Shown here: positions 28,304 to 37,055 of the stretch, piece after piece
Layout: each line of letters begins with the position of its first letter
How positions within the stretch are numbered: position 1 is the first letter of the stretch
NCBI RefSeq assembly: GCF_016462545.1
Contig: NZ_JAEMTA010000002.1
Coordinates: 1 to 64,000, forward strand
DNA: 64,000 nt
From: Mycolicibacterium sp.
GTDB lineage: Bacteria > Actinomycetota > Actinomycetes > Mycobacteriales > Mycobacteriaceae
Direction of reading: 5' to 3'
Notes under the pieces: generated by a model
The model's database searches: none
Told to the model about the DNA's origin: nothing
The model's input: the letters and a program-made list of their open reading frames with translations, nothing else
Program-made: the position numbers and the translations under genes

Positions 28304-28632
28304 CGACCGGTGTAGCCGCCATGCTCGACGGCCGCATGAACCAGTAGCCACAGCGGCCACGACGCGGTGGACTCCCGCAAGGCGTCGACGTGCCCCAGCC
28401 AGCGCCGCAGTACGTGGGCCAACTGGTCGGGTTCGACGGAGCTCACGTCCAGTCCGTCAGCCGTCATCGCCAACCGCACACCGTGGGCGTCGTAGACCTC
28501 GGCGTCAGCCGATCGCGCGGACGGGACCAGCTCGTCGAGGCTGCGATAGAAGCGGCACTCCGGGGGCTCGCTCACGACGAATGGAGGCGCGAGTTCCACC
28601 GCGGCACCTCGATCTCCTGGTGTCTGAGGCAA
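28300..28632 (-). CDS. Hypothetical protein
   Basis: 110-aa ORF with plausible codon usage, convergent 4-nt overlap with the upstream small gene. Confidence 0.5.
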   Translation of the reverse strand: MPQTPGDRGAAVELAPPFVVSEPPECRFYRSLDELVPSARSADAEVYDAHGVRLAMTADGLDVSSVEPDQLAHVLRRWLGHVDALRESTASWPLWLLVHAAVEHGGYTGR

Positions 28633-28710
28633 ACTGACCGACGGTGTCAGCCGATTTGCCGGATGCTATAGACGGCCAATTGGAAATCCGTTGGATCGGG
28701 GGAGGGTGCG

Positions 28711-31700
28711 GTGGAGTATCGGCTGCTGGGTTCTCTGGCCGTGTTCCGTGACGGTGAGGGGCTCCCGCTGGGCGGTCTACGGCAGCGGGCGGTGCTCGCC
28801 GCGTTGCTGTTGGCCGGTGATCGCGCGGTCGATGCGGATCGGTTGATCGACCAGGTCTGGGGCGAGGAGGCGCCGCCGAAGCCGCTGGCCTCGCTGCGTG
28901 CCTACGTCGCGAACCTGCGTCGCGTCCTCGGCGCGGGGGCCCTGGTGAGGGTGGGTTCCGGATACCGGGTCGACACCGCGGGCGACGTGGTCGACGCACG
29001 GGAGTTCGCACGCCTCGTCGATTCGGGTCGCAGACTGCTCGACTCGGGTGAACTGGCCGCGGCCCGCACCGCCCTGGAGGACGGGCTGGAGCTGTGGCAC
29101 GACACGCCGCTGGCGGAATTTCGCAACCTCGACTTCGCCATCCCGGAGACCCATCGGCTCGAGGCCATGCGCGCCGAAGCCGTCGAGCTGTACTTCGAGG
29201 CCGCGCTTCGGCTCGGCGACAGCAGCTCTGTGGTCGATCGGCTCGCATCCGAGCTGACGGCCAACCCGATGCGCGAAAGGCTGTGCGGCCAGCTGATGTT
29301 GGCGCAGTACCGCTGCGGTCGGCGCACCGACGCGCTGCTCACGTATACCCGGATCTCCGAGGTGCTCGACGCGGAACTCGGCGTCCGACCCGGCAGTGCA
29401 CTGGAGCGGTTGGCGACCGACATCCGCAACGAGTCTCCGGCGCTCGACTGGCAGCCCACCGTGGTCGTCGAGAAGGTGTCGGTGCCCGAACGCAGGGCGG
29501 GCGACCTGCATGGGCGCACGTCGGAGATACGACGTATCCGCGCCGCGTTGACGGCGGCGGCCGAGGGTCGCGGTGGGGTCGTCATCCTGAGTGGTGACAG
29601 CGGCATGGGCAAAACCACTCTGGCCCAACACGTCACGGAGCTGGCGGACGAGCTGGGGCTTGCGACGGTGTGGGCTGGCCACGCTGCCGAACTGCGACGG
29701 CCGCCGTCCTGGGCATGGGCGCACGCGCTGCGGGGACTCGCCGGCCAGCTTCCCAGCGGTGGCGGGCCTCTCCACGCCGCGCTCCCGGACTGGTGGGGTG
29801 TCGCCACCGAGGACGTCGGAGCCGAAACCCGTTCCGCACCAGGCTTCGACGTGATCGAGGCGACGACGGCGGCATTGGCCGAGTTGACGTTCAAGCGGCC
29901 GGCGCTGGTGGTGCTCGACGATCTGCAACGGGCCGACCGCTTCACCGTCGAGGTGCTGGAGCACCTCGCCTCGACAGGTCGTCGTGTGCCCATGCTGGTC
30001 GTCGCGACGTGGCAGGAAGGAGGCGCGGACGGCGCATCCAGTGCGCGGGCGTTCGAACGGCTCAGGAGTCGGACCGACATCGACGTCATCAAACTGCGCG
30101 GGCTGTCCAGCGAAGCCACCGCCGACGTCATCGCCGATACCTGCGGCGCCGAACCGCCACCCGAGTTCGTCGGCGTCGTGCACGCCCGCACCGGTGGAAA
30201 TCCATTCTACGTAAGGGAACTCGTCCGACTGCTCGACGACAGCGGTCGACTTGGAACGCTCGATGCCGGTATCGACGACGACGACGTTCCCGAGGCCGTG
30301 AGTGGCATCATCCGGGAGCGGATGTCGCGGCTTCCGGAGTCCAGCCGCACGCTGCTGTATGCGGCGGCGGTGGCGGGCACCGAGTTCGTGGTGTCGAGGT
30401 TGGCGGCGGCCATGCGCCGGTCGATCGACGAGACGGCTGCGGCGCTGCTTCCGGCGCAGCAGGCCGGTCTGATCGTCGACGTGCCACGACAGCGCGGCAG
30501 TCTGCGATTCAGTCACGGGCTGGTGCGCGACGCGGTGGCCGCGGAGATGACCGGTGTCGGTCGAGCCCGGTTGCACGCCGACATCGCACTGGCCTACTGG
30601 CAGGAACCCGGGGAGGTCCCGTCGCAGGACGCGATCGACGGCGCGGAACACGCGTGGCGAGCGGGCTCGGAGTTGGACGCCGACACCGCGCTTCGGCTGC
30701 TCGACCGGGCGCGCGCCGACGCCTGGGGCCGGTCCGCCTATCGCGAAGTGGCCGAACTCGATCGGCGCGCACTCGAGGTCTGCGCACGCCTGCCCTCGGA
30801 CACCGAACGCTTCGACGTCCAGGTCGACCTGCAACTGCAGCTGGCCTCGTGTGAAGCCGTCGTCAACGGGCAGAGCTCGGCGAAGACGCTCATGGAGCTT
30901 CGGCGTACGGCACCCGATGGAAAGGACGCAGTCCAGGAGACGACGGCGGTGGCGATGGGGTGCCTCGAAGCGTGCGGTACCGGTCGTTATCACGACGCCA
31001 CGGTGCTGTCGGACAGCTTGGTCGAGTTCTTCGCCGCCACCGACGATCCCATCGCAGGCTCGGCCGGCTACTACATCCGCGGGCTCACCGAGTTCATGCG
31101 CGGCAACCTGGATCTCGCCGAGGCCGCGATCAGCACGCTGCACTCGGCGGTGCCGCCCGTGGACCACGAAACATTCGGTGCGCTGGCCTCTTTCGAGGTG
31201 CTCGCCTACGCGGTCGCGGCGCATTCGACGGGGTTGCGCGGGAACGTCGATGGTGCGGCGGCCGTCTTGTCCGAGGGTCTCGCGGAGGCGCGGCGGCGCA
31301 ACGATGCGTTCGGAACGGCGGTACTCCGCACGGCCGACCTTCAGCTGTCGGCCATGACCGGTGTCGCCGACGGCGTCGCAGAGCGAGCGGCCCACGTCGT
31401 CGCGCAGCTGACCGAGTTGGGCATCGATCAGTTCATCGGTGGAGCGCGACTGATCCGGGCCTGGGCCTGTGCCGTGGGCCCCGACGGCGTCGACACCGTC
31501 GACGAACTACATGCCGCGTTCGAGCAGCACGGTCAGGGCGGTCGCAGAATCTTCTCGCCGCTGTACTGCGGACTGCTTGCCGACGCCACCGCCGTGCACC
31601 GCGATCTCGCCGACGCGCAGGCGGCGCTCACCCGAGCCGACGCGATCGCCGCTGCCACGGGTGAGCATGTCTGGAATGCGCAGTTGGCGGCCCGCCGGTT

Positions 31701-31737
31701 GAGGCTGGCGGCGCGGCAACGCGCGAAGCGGGGCTAA
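28711..31737 (+). CDS. SARP/AfsR-type transcriptional regulator (BTAD plus AAA ATPase plus TPR-like)
   Basis: MEYRLLGSLAVFRDGEGLPLGGLRQRAVLAALLLAGDRAVDADRLIDQVWGEEAPPKPLASLRAYVANLRRVL (SARP wHTH/BTAD), Walker A GDSGMGKTTL, long helical C-terminus. Confidence 0.92.
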   Translation: MEYRLLGSLAVFRDGEGLPLGGLRQRAVLAALLLAGDRAVDADRLIDQVWGEEAPPKPLASLRAYVANLRRVLGAGALVRVGSGYRVDTAGDVVDAREFARLVDSGRRLLDSGELAAARTALEDGLELWHDTPLAEFRNLDFAIPETHRLEAMRAEAVELYFEAALRLGDSSSVVDRLASELTANPMRERLCGQLMLAQYRCGRRTDALLTYTRISEVLDAELGVRPGSALERLATDIRNESPALDWQPTVVVEKVSVPERRAGDLHGRTSEIRRIRAALTAAAEGRGGVVILSGDSGMGKTTLAQHVTELADELGLATVWAGHAAELRRPPSWAWAHALRGLAGQLPSGGGPLHAALPDWWGVATEDVGAETRSAPGFDVIEATTAALAELTFKRPALVVLDDLQRADRFTVEVLEHLASTGRRVPMLVVATWQEGGADGASSARAFERLRSRTDIDVIKLRGLSSEATADVIADTCGAEPPPEFVGVVHARTGGNPFYVRELVRLLDDSGRLGTLDAGIDDDDVPEAVSGIIRERMSRLPESSRTLLYAAAVAGTEFVVSRLAAAMRRSIDETAAALLPAQQAGLIVDVPRQRGSLRFSHGLVRDAVAAEMTGVGRARLHADIALAYWQEPGEVPSQDAIDGAEHAWRAGSELDADTALRLLDRARADAWGRSAYREVAELDRRALEVCARLPSDTERFDVQVDLQLQLASCEAVVNGQSSAKTLMELRRTAPDGKDAVQETTAVAMGCLEACGTGRYHDATVLSDSLVEFFAATDDPIAGSAGYYIRGLTEFMRGNLDLAEAAISTLHSAVPPVDHETFGALASFEVLAYAVAAHSTGLRGNVDGAAAVLSEGLAEARRRNDAFGTAVLRTADLQLSAMTGVADGVAERAAHVVAQLTELGIDQFIGGARLIRAWACAVGPDGVDTVDELHAAFEQHGQGGRRIFSPLYCGLLADATAVHRDLADAQAALTRADAIAAATGEHVWNAQLAARRLRLAARQRAKRG

Positions 31738-31803
31738 TACACGGCATGTGACGTGGCTCACAATCGGCGTACACTGGGCTGTCTCTCCTGAAAGGAGACG
31801 CTG

Positions 31804-32097
31804 ATGAAGGGCGCCCATCGAGATCCCGTCGACCACTCCCGCACGACGCAACCGCACGCCGGTGAATCATTCATCGACACGCTGTGGCTGCCCGGTCTCC
31901 TGCTGATCATGCTCGGCACCGTCACGATTGCCGGGTTCCTGGCGGCGACGGCCTATCACCGCACCGAGTGGCAACTGCCCCTTGGCTTCATCGCCGGGGC
32001 ACTGGTGACGGCCGGCGCGATTCTCGTCGCGCTGGAACACCAGCGCGTCAAGCGCGTCGAGCAGCGCTGGCTGGCGGAGCATCCGCTACCGCACTGA
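31804..32097 (+). CDS. Small two-TM membrane protein, unknown function
   Basis: TLWLPGLLLIMLGTVTIAGFLAATAYH and LPLGFIAGALVTAGAILVAL; GGAG SD upstream. Confidence 0.65.
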   Translation: MKGAHRDPVDHSRTTQPHAGESFIDTLWLPGLLLIMLGTVTIAGFLAATAYHRTEWQLPLGFIAGALVTAGAILVALEHQRVKRVEQRWLAEHPLPH

Positions 32098-32154
32098 GTC
32101 GTCGCTCGCTGCTCCGTACGATCGGTTCGACAGTAACCGGACGTTGGAGGCGCG

Positions 32155-32607
32155 ATGGACACCGAGCACGTACACATCGACAAGCAGACCCCCGACGCCT
32201 ATCGCGCCCTGGCGGCCGTGGCGACCGCCGTCACCAAGTCGGCCAGGGAGGCCGGACTGTCGCGGAGCCTGACCGAACTGGTCAACGTCCGGGTGTCCCA
32301 GATCAACGGCTGCCCGTCGTGCCTGGACGTCCACCACCAGCGGGCAGTCGCGGCCGGCGTCACCGCCAGGCAGTTGGCCACACTGTCGGTCTGGCGTGAC
32401 ACCGGCCTGTTCGACGAACGCGAGCAGGCCGCGCTGCGGCTCGCCGAGATCACCACGACGCTGCCGGATCACGACACCGCCGAGCGCGAATATGCCCGAG
32501 CGCGAGAGGTTCTCACCGACACCGAGCTCTCGGCCGTCATCTGGGTCGCGACGGCCATCAACGCGTTCAACCGGGTGTCGATCCTCAGCCGCCATCCCGT
32601 CACCTGA
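32155..32607 (+). CDS. Carboxymuconolactone decarboxylase/AhpD-like peroxidase family protein
   Basis: ELVNVRVSQINGCPSCLDVHHQRAVAAGVTARQLATLSVWRDTGLFDEREQAALRLAE (CxxC...H AhpD motif). Confidence 0.92.
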   Translation: MDTEHVHIDKQTPDAYRALAAVATAVTKSAREAGLSRSLTELVNVRVSQINGCPSCLDVHHQRAVAAGVTARQLATLSVWRDTGLFDEREQAALRLAEITTTLPDHDTAEREYARAREVLTDTELSAVIWVATAINAFNRVSILSRHPVT

Positions 32608-32787
32608 ATCGCGGGTAGCCACCGTCTCGAGCGCGACGTATAGGTTGCCGATGAATTCCATTGCGCGCGAGGCGTGTCGGTCGTTCGGATGAACCCATCA
32701 GCGCGTCGGCACGGGTATTGCCGGTCGGGCTGACGGAGGGCCGTGGACTGTGGTACCTATTTCTCTGGCAGCTCGGGGGAGTTGCCA

Positions 32788-34788
32788 ATGCCAAGGGGGG
32801 CACGGATGTCGGCACGGCACAGGGCGACGAATCAGGCGAAGCGCAAGGCTTCTCGGAGGACGGGCCGACACCACGACCAACGCCACCGCGGCGGCGCCTA
32901 CGCATGGCTTGGGGCGGGTGCGATCACTCTCGGCGTTGGCGCAGCCCTCGCCACGGGCTCAGGTGTCGCACATGCCGACGACGACTCGGGGAGCGCGTCG
33001 TCTGGCGGAGCGTCGGCGTCGGCCAGCAGCAGTTCCGCGTCGTCGGCCGGGGCGGACTCGCCATGTGCGACGGCACCGACGTCGCCCTCCACCGATGACT
33101 CGAAGGGGGACTCGCGCGGATCGGCCTCGGCCGCCGGCACGACTCACGAGTCGCCGAAGACCACGGTCTCGGCAACCGAAGTCAAGATCTCTTCGACATC
33201 ATCGGACGCAGACGAAGGCAGCGTGACGCAGGCGCAGGCCCACGTCGCACCCGCCTCGAAGCGGACTGTCGAGATCGCACAGTCTGACGATGTGGTCAAG
33301 GTTTCAGCACCGGTGAAGGTCGAAACCCCCTCCAGCGTCGATGATTCGGCGCCGAAAGTCGAGACGACCGGAGCAGCGCTCACGCCCCCGACGCCGCGGG
33401 TGTCGTCCGCTGTGGCTCCGGCATCCGCCATCACGGCAGCCGCCGCCACTGACCCGGCCGTCGTCGCCACGATCCCCATCAGCACCGGCTCGGTCCTGAT
33501 GCCGCCCAGCGGCAACTACGTCTACGTCGCCAATCTGGACGCCAACACCGTCGCGGTCGTCGACCGTACGACCAACCAAGTCGTGCAGGAGATTCCGGTG
33601 GGCGGCTTTCCCGGAAACGCCCAGATACGTCCGGACGGAGGACGTCTGTACGTCATCGGGTACGGGACCACCGGTGACGACAACGTCCTCTCCGTCGTCG
33701 ACACGAGCAGTAACACGGTCATCGCCACCATCCCGCTGTCCAGCAACCCAGGATCGATCAGCGTGCGTCCGGACGGCGCTCGCGTCTACGTCACCAACTA
33801 CGACGACGGAACGGTCACGGTCTACGACACCGCGACGAATCAGGTCGCCGGCACGATCACCGTGGGGCAGAACCCCTTCAACACCGCGTTCAGCCCGGAC
33901 AGCACCCGCCTGTACGTCGCCAACGAGGGTCCGAACACCATCTCGGTCGTCGACACGGCGACCAACCGGGTCGTCGGGACGATTCCGGTCAGCGACGCCG
34001 GGTCGCTCGGCATCTTGCCCAGTGTCGATGGACGACGCCTCTACCTCAGTAACTACGGCCAGAACACCATTTCCGTCGTGGACGCCGCCAGTTACCAGAC
34101 CGTCGGCACCATCGCGGTCGGCGCGGGACCGTCGGGGCTGGCACTCAGCCCCGACGGGCGCCGTCTCTACGTCACGAACTTCGACGCCAACACGGTCTCC
34201 GTCATCGACACGGCCACCAACGCGGTCGTCGCCACGATCAACGTCGGGGCCGGACCCAGTGCCATCAAGGTCGTCCCGGGCGGCAGCCAGGTTTACGTCA
34301 GCAACTACGACGCAGGCACACTCTCGGTCATCGACACGGCCACCAACGCGGTGGTCTCGACGGTGACTCTGGGCGGGCCCGGTTCGGGTACCGGCTATAC
34401 GACGTTCACCGCCGATGGCAGTCGCGCGTACGTGGTCAACTACGGTGCGGCCAACGTATCGGTCGTGGCAACCAATCTGACTCCCGGTGGGCCGACGGAC
34501 CCGGGCGGAGGCGGTGGGACGGGAAATCCGCTCGCGGATCTGTTCAACGCCATCGCCACGACCGTCGGCGGTCAGATCGCCGCCGTCGCCACTGCCTTGG
34601 CGCAGACCGTCAATGCCATCCAGCAGCAGGCCCAAGCGTTCGTCGGTGCGGTGTCGGTCTTGGTGCAAAACGTCGTGGCCACCGTGAATCGTGCCTTCTC
34701 GGACACGATCTGGGTCATCCTGTCGGCGTTGGGCTTTCCCCAGGCCAGCCCACTCGTGATGTCGACGGGTGTCATCGAGGACATCTAG
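32788..34788 (+). CDS. Secreted/surface YVTN beta-propeller repeat protein
   Basis: Signal-like N-terminus (AYAWLGAGAITLGVGAALATGSGVAHAD), Ser/Ala/Thr-rich spacer, at least seven about 42-aa repeats of the form V(T)YVANxDxNTVSVIDTATNxVVxTIxVGxxPxxxxxxPDGxRLYV. Confidence 0.88.
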   Translation: MPRGARMSARHRATNQAKRKASRRTGRHHDQRHRGGAYAWLGAGAITLGVGAALATGSGVAHADDDSGSASSGGASASASSSSASSAGADSPCATAPTSPSTDDSKGDSRGSASAAGTTHESPKTTVSATEVKISSTSSDADEGSVTQAQAHVAPASKRTVEIAQSDDVVKVSAPVKVETPSSVDDSAPKVETTGAALTPPTPRVSSAVAPASAITAAAATDPAVVATIPISTGSVLMPPSGNYVYVANLDANTVAVVDRTTNQVVQEIPVGGFPGNAQIRPDGGRLYVIGYGTTGDDNVLSVVDTSSNTVIATIPLSSNPGSISVRPDGARVYVTNYDDGTVTVYDTATNQVAGTITVGQNPFNTAFSPDSTRLYVANEGPNTISVVDTATNRVVGTIPVSDAGSLGILPSVDGRRLYLSNYGQNTISVVDAASYQTVGTIAVGAGPSGLALSPDGRRLYVTNFDANTVSVIDTATNAVVATINVGAGPSAIKVVPGGSQVYVSNYDAGTLSVIDTATNAVVSTVTLGGPGSGTGYTTFTADGSRAYVVNYGAANVSVVATNLTPGGPTDPGGGGGTGNPLADLFNAIATTVGGQIAAVATALAQTVNAIQQQAQAFVGAVSVLVQNVVATVNRAFSDTIWVILSALGFPQASPLVMSTGVIEDI

Positions 34789-35213
34789 TCGTAGATGACG
34801 TCGAGTCCCCGCCGCCTCAGGTCGGCCAGGCCGTCGCGCATGGCCTGCAGTTGTTCGGGTGAGTGCCCCACCCAGTCGGTGATTTCACCGACGATCTTCA
34901 CGGGCTCGCGGGTGCGATAGGAGCGGGTCGGATTGCCCGGCAACTTCTTGTCCGTCACGTTCGGGTCGTCCTCGAGCGGGCCTTGCGGCTCCACGACGTA
35001 GACATGGCCGCGCCCAACACCCTGTGCCATCTCGGCTCCCCACACGGCGGCATCCAAGGTCTGCGTCACGTAGACGTGATTCATGATTCGCCCTGCGGCA
35101 TAGTTCGATTCGCGTCCCGGCACCAGCAGATCGCCCACCGAGAGATCGGCCTTGGTGCCATGAAGAAACGCTCCCGACTCGTGCACCTCGAACGGTATCG
35201 GTGTACCCGTCAT
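34785..35213 (-). CDS. arr: NAD+--rifampin ADP-ribosyltransferase (Arr)
   Basis: MTGTPIPFEVHESGAFLHGTKADLSVGDLLVPGRESNYAAGRIMNHVYVTQTLDAAVWGAEMAQGVGRGHVYVVEPQGPLEDDPNVTDKKLPGNPTRSYRTREPVKIVGEI is highly characteristic of Arr. Confidence 0.95.
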   Translation of the reverse strand: MTGTPIPFEVHESGAFLHGTKADLSVGDLLVPGRESNYAAGRIMNHVYVTQTLDAAVWGAEMAQGVGRGHVYVVEPQGPLEDDPNVTDKKLPGNPTRSYRTREPVKIVGEITDWVGHSPEQLQAMRDGLADLRRRGLDVIYD

Positions 35214-35315
35214 CGCAATCCCCCTTGCTCGTCGTTCACGGTCGCAAGATTGTGCAGCACGGGAGGGGCCTTGCGGCAAGCCCCCCTTTCTGCTTTACAT
35301 TGAGAGTGGGAGGTC

Positions 35316-37055
35316 CTAACCCTGCAGGCGCAACGCCAATCCCGTCGCCCGCACGGCCCGCTTCTCGATCGCCGCCCGCACCTCCTCGGCCGAACCCACT
35401 ACCCGCACCTTGGACTTGGCGCGCGTCACCGCGGTGTAGAACAGCTCCCGGGTGAGCAGACGCGAGTCCACCGGTGGCATCAGCACCGTCACCTCTGTGG
35501 CCTGGGAGCCTTGACTCTTGTGGATCGTCATCGCGTACATCGTCTCGAGATCCGGCAGTCGGCTGGTCGCGAACGCCCGCGGCTCGCCGGCACTGGCGAT
35601 CGCGGCCCGCAGCCCGTCGGGGCTGGACACCGTGACACCGGTGTCGCCGTTGTACAGGCCCAGCCCGTAGTCGTTGGCGGTCACCAGCACCGGTCGCCCG
35701 ACGTACCAGTCCGACCAGATCGGCTCGCCCGTCGACTCGGTGAGCCACCGCTCGACCTGCCGGTTCCAGTGCTGCACTCCGTACGGCCCGCGGCGGTGAG
35801 CGCACAGCAGCCGCTGTTCGTCGAGCGTCGTCAACGCCGAGCGGGCGTCTCCGAGGATGGCTGCCTGACGCAACGCAAGCGCCTGCGGCAGAAGCACTTT
35901 GCGCAACGGAGCCGTCGGGTCCTCGTCGTCGATCCACTCGATGTGGTCACCACCGGCGCGCAACACCTCGAGCGCGGCATCGGCGTCACCGTCGCGAATC
36001 GCCGACGCCAGCGCGCCGATCGACTCACCGAAGCGGTGCGAGGTCTGCAGGGCCACCACCGGTGAACCCGCGTCGGAGCCAAGCCCCTCCACCAGGTCGG
36101 CCAGCACTGCGCCGGCGTCCACCGATGCCAACTGATCCGGATCGCCGACCAGCAGCAGCCGCGACTGCGGACGCACCGCCTCCAGCAGCCGAGCCATCAT
36201 CGTCAACGACACCATCGACGTCTCGTCGACCACGATGACGTCGTGCGGCAACCGATTGCCACGATGGTGTCGGAAGCGCGACGACGTGTCGGGGCGGCTG
36301 CCCAGCAGGCGATGAAGGGTGGTCGCCTGCAGCCCGGAGAGCCGCCGCTGGTCGACCAGGTCGAGCTTGTCGATCTCCAGCTGCACCGCCTCCTGCAGCC
36401 GGGCCGCCGCCTTCCCCGTGGGCGCTGCCAGGGCGATCCGCAGCCGCGCTCCCGACGACGCCTGCCCGGCGAACAGCGCCAGCAGACGCGCGACGGTCGT
36501 GGTCTTACCGGTGCCGGGACCGCCCGTCAGGACCGTGACCCGTTGCGACAGGGCAATTTCGGCGGCACCGCGCTGCTCCTCGTAGCCCGCCGGGAAGAGC
36601 CGCACGATGTCCGCCGCCGGGTCCGCCGCATCGCCGGCGCCGCGAGACACCATCGCCCGCAGGTCGTCGGCGACCTGCTGCTCCTCACGCCAATACCGGT
36701 CGAGGTAGAGCAGATGCTCCTCGCGGCGCAGCACGTGCGGCGGGCCCAGGAGCGGGCTGGCCCACACGGCCTCCAGCCAGCCGTCGACCGCCGGCCACGG
36801 GAGGTCGGGCTCGTCGATCTGCGCCTCGACCGACCGCAGATCCAGGCAGACCGAGCCGGCACGCAACCCGCGCACCACCAGCGCGACGGCGAGCATCACC
36901 CGCTCGTCGGTCTCCTCGGCCATGGCGCTGAGCCGCTGCGCGACGAGTACGTCCGCCGAGTCGATCACCGACGCATCGTTGAAGGCCGCGAGCAGGCCCG
37001 TGGCGCCGACGGCCCGGCGCCAGCTCGCGGTGTCGACCGGTTCGACGGACGTCAT
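35316..37055 (-). CDS. recD: Exodeoxyribonuclease V subunit alpha
   Basis: Walker A VLTGGPGTGKTTTVARLLAL, VVDETSMVSLTMMARLLEAV, YAMTIHKSQGSQATEVTVLMP; sits downstream of recB. Confidence 0.95.
   Translation of the reverse strand: MTSVEPVDTASWRRAVGATGLLAAFNDASVIDSADVLVAQRLSAMAEETDERVMLAVALVVRGLRAGSVCLDLRSVEAQIDEPDLPWPAVDGWLEAVWASPLLGPPHVLRREEHLLYLDRYWREEQQVADDLRAMVSRGAGDAADPAADIVRLFPAGYEEQRGAAEIALSQRVTVLTGGPGTGKTTTVARLLALFAGQASSGARLRIALAAPTGKAAARLQEAVQLEIDKLDLVDQRRLSGLQATTLHRLLGSRPDTSSRFRHHRGNRLPHDVIVVDETSMVSLTMMARLLEAVRPQSRLLLVGDPDQLASVDAGAVLADLVEGLGSDAGSPVVALQTSHRFGESIGALASAIRDGDADAALEVLRAGGDHIEWIDDEDPTAPLRKVLLPQALALRQAAILGDARSALTTLDEQRLLCAHRRGPYGVQHWNRQVERWLTESTGEPIWSDWYVGRPVLVTANDYGLGLYNGDTGVTVSSPDGLRAAIASAGEPRAFATSRLPDLETMYAMTIHKSQGSQATEVTVLMPPVDSRLLTRELFYTAVTRAKSKVRVVGSAEEVRAAIEKRAVRATGLALRLQG

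Noticed and set aside
28777-31395. 872-aa minus-strand ORF
   Set aside because: Fully antisense to the SARP regulator; composition typical of a shadow ORF.
33304-34668. 454-aa minus-strand ORF with repeated RxDDRDGVR-like units
   Set aside because: Antisense reading of the YVTN repeats; periodicity comes from the sense-strand repeats.
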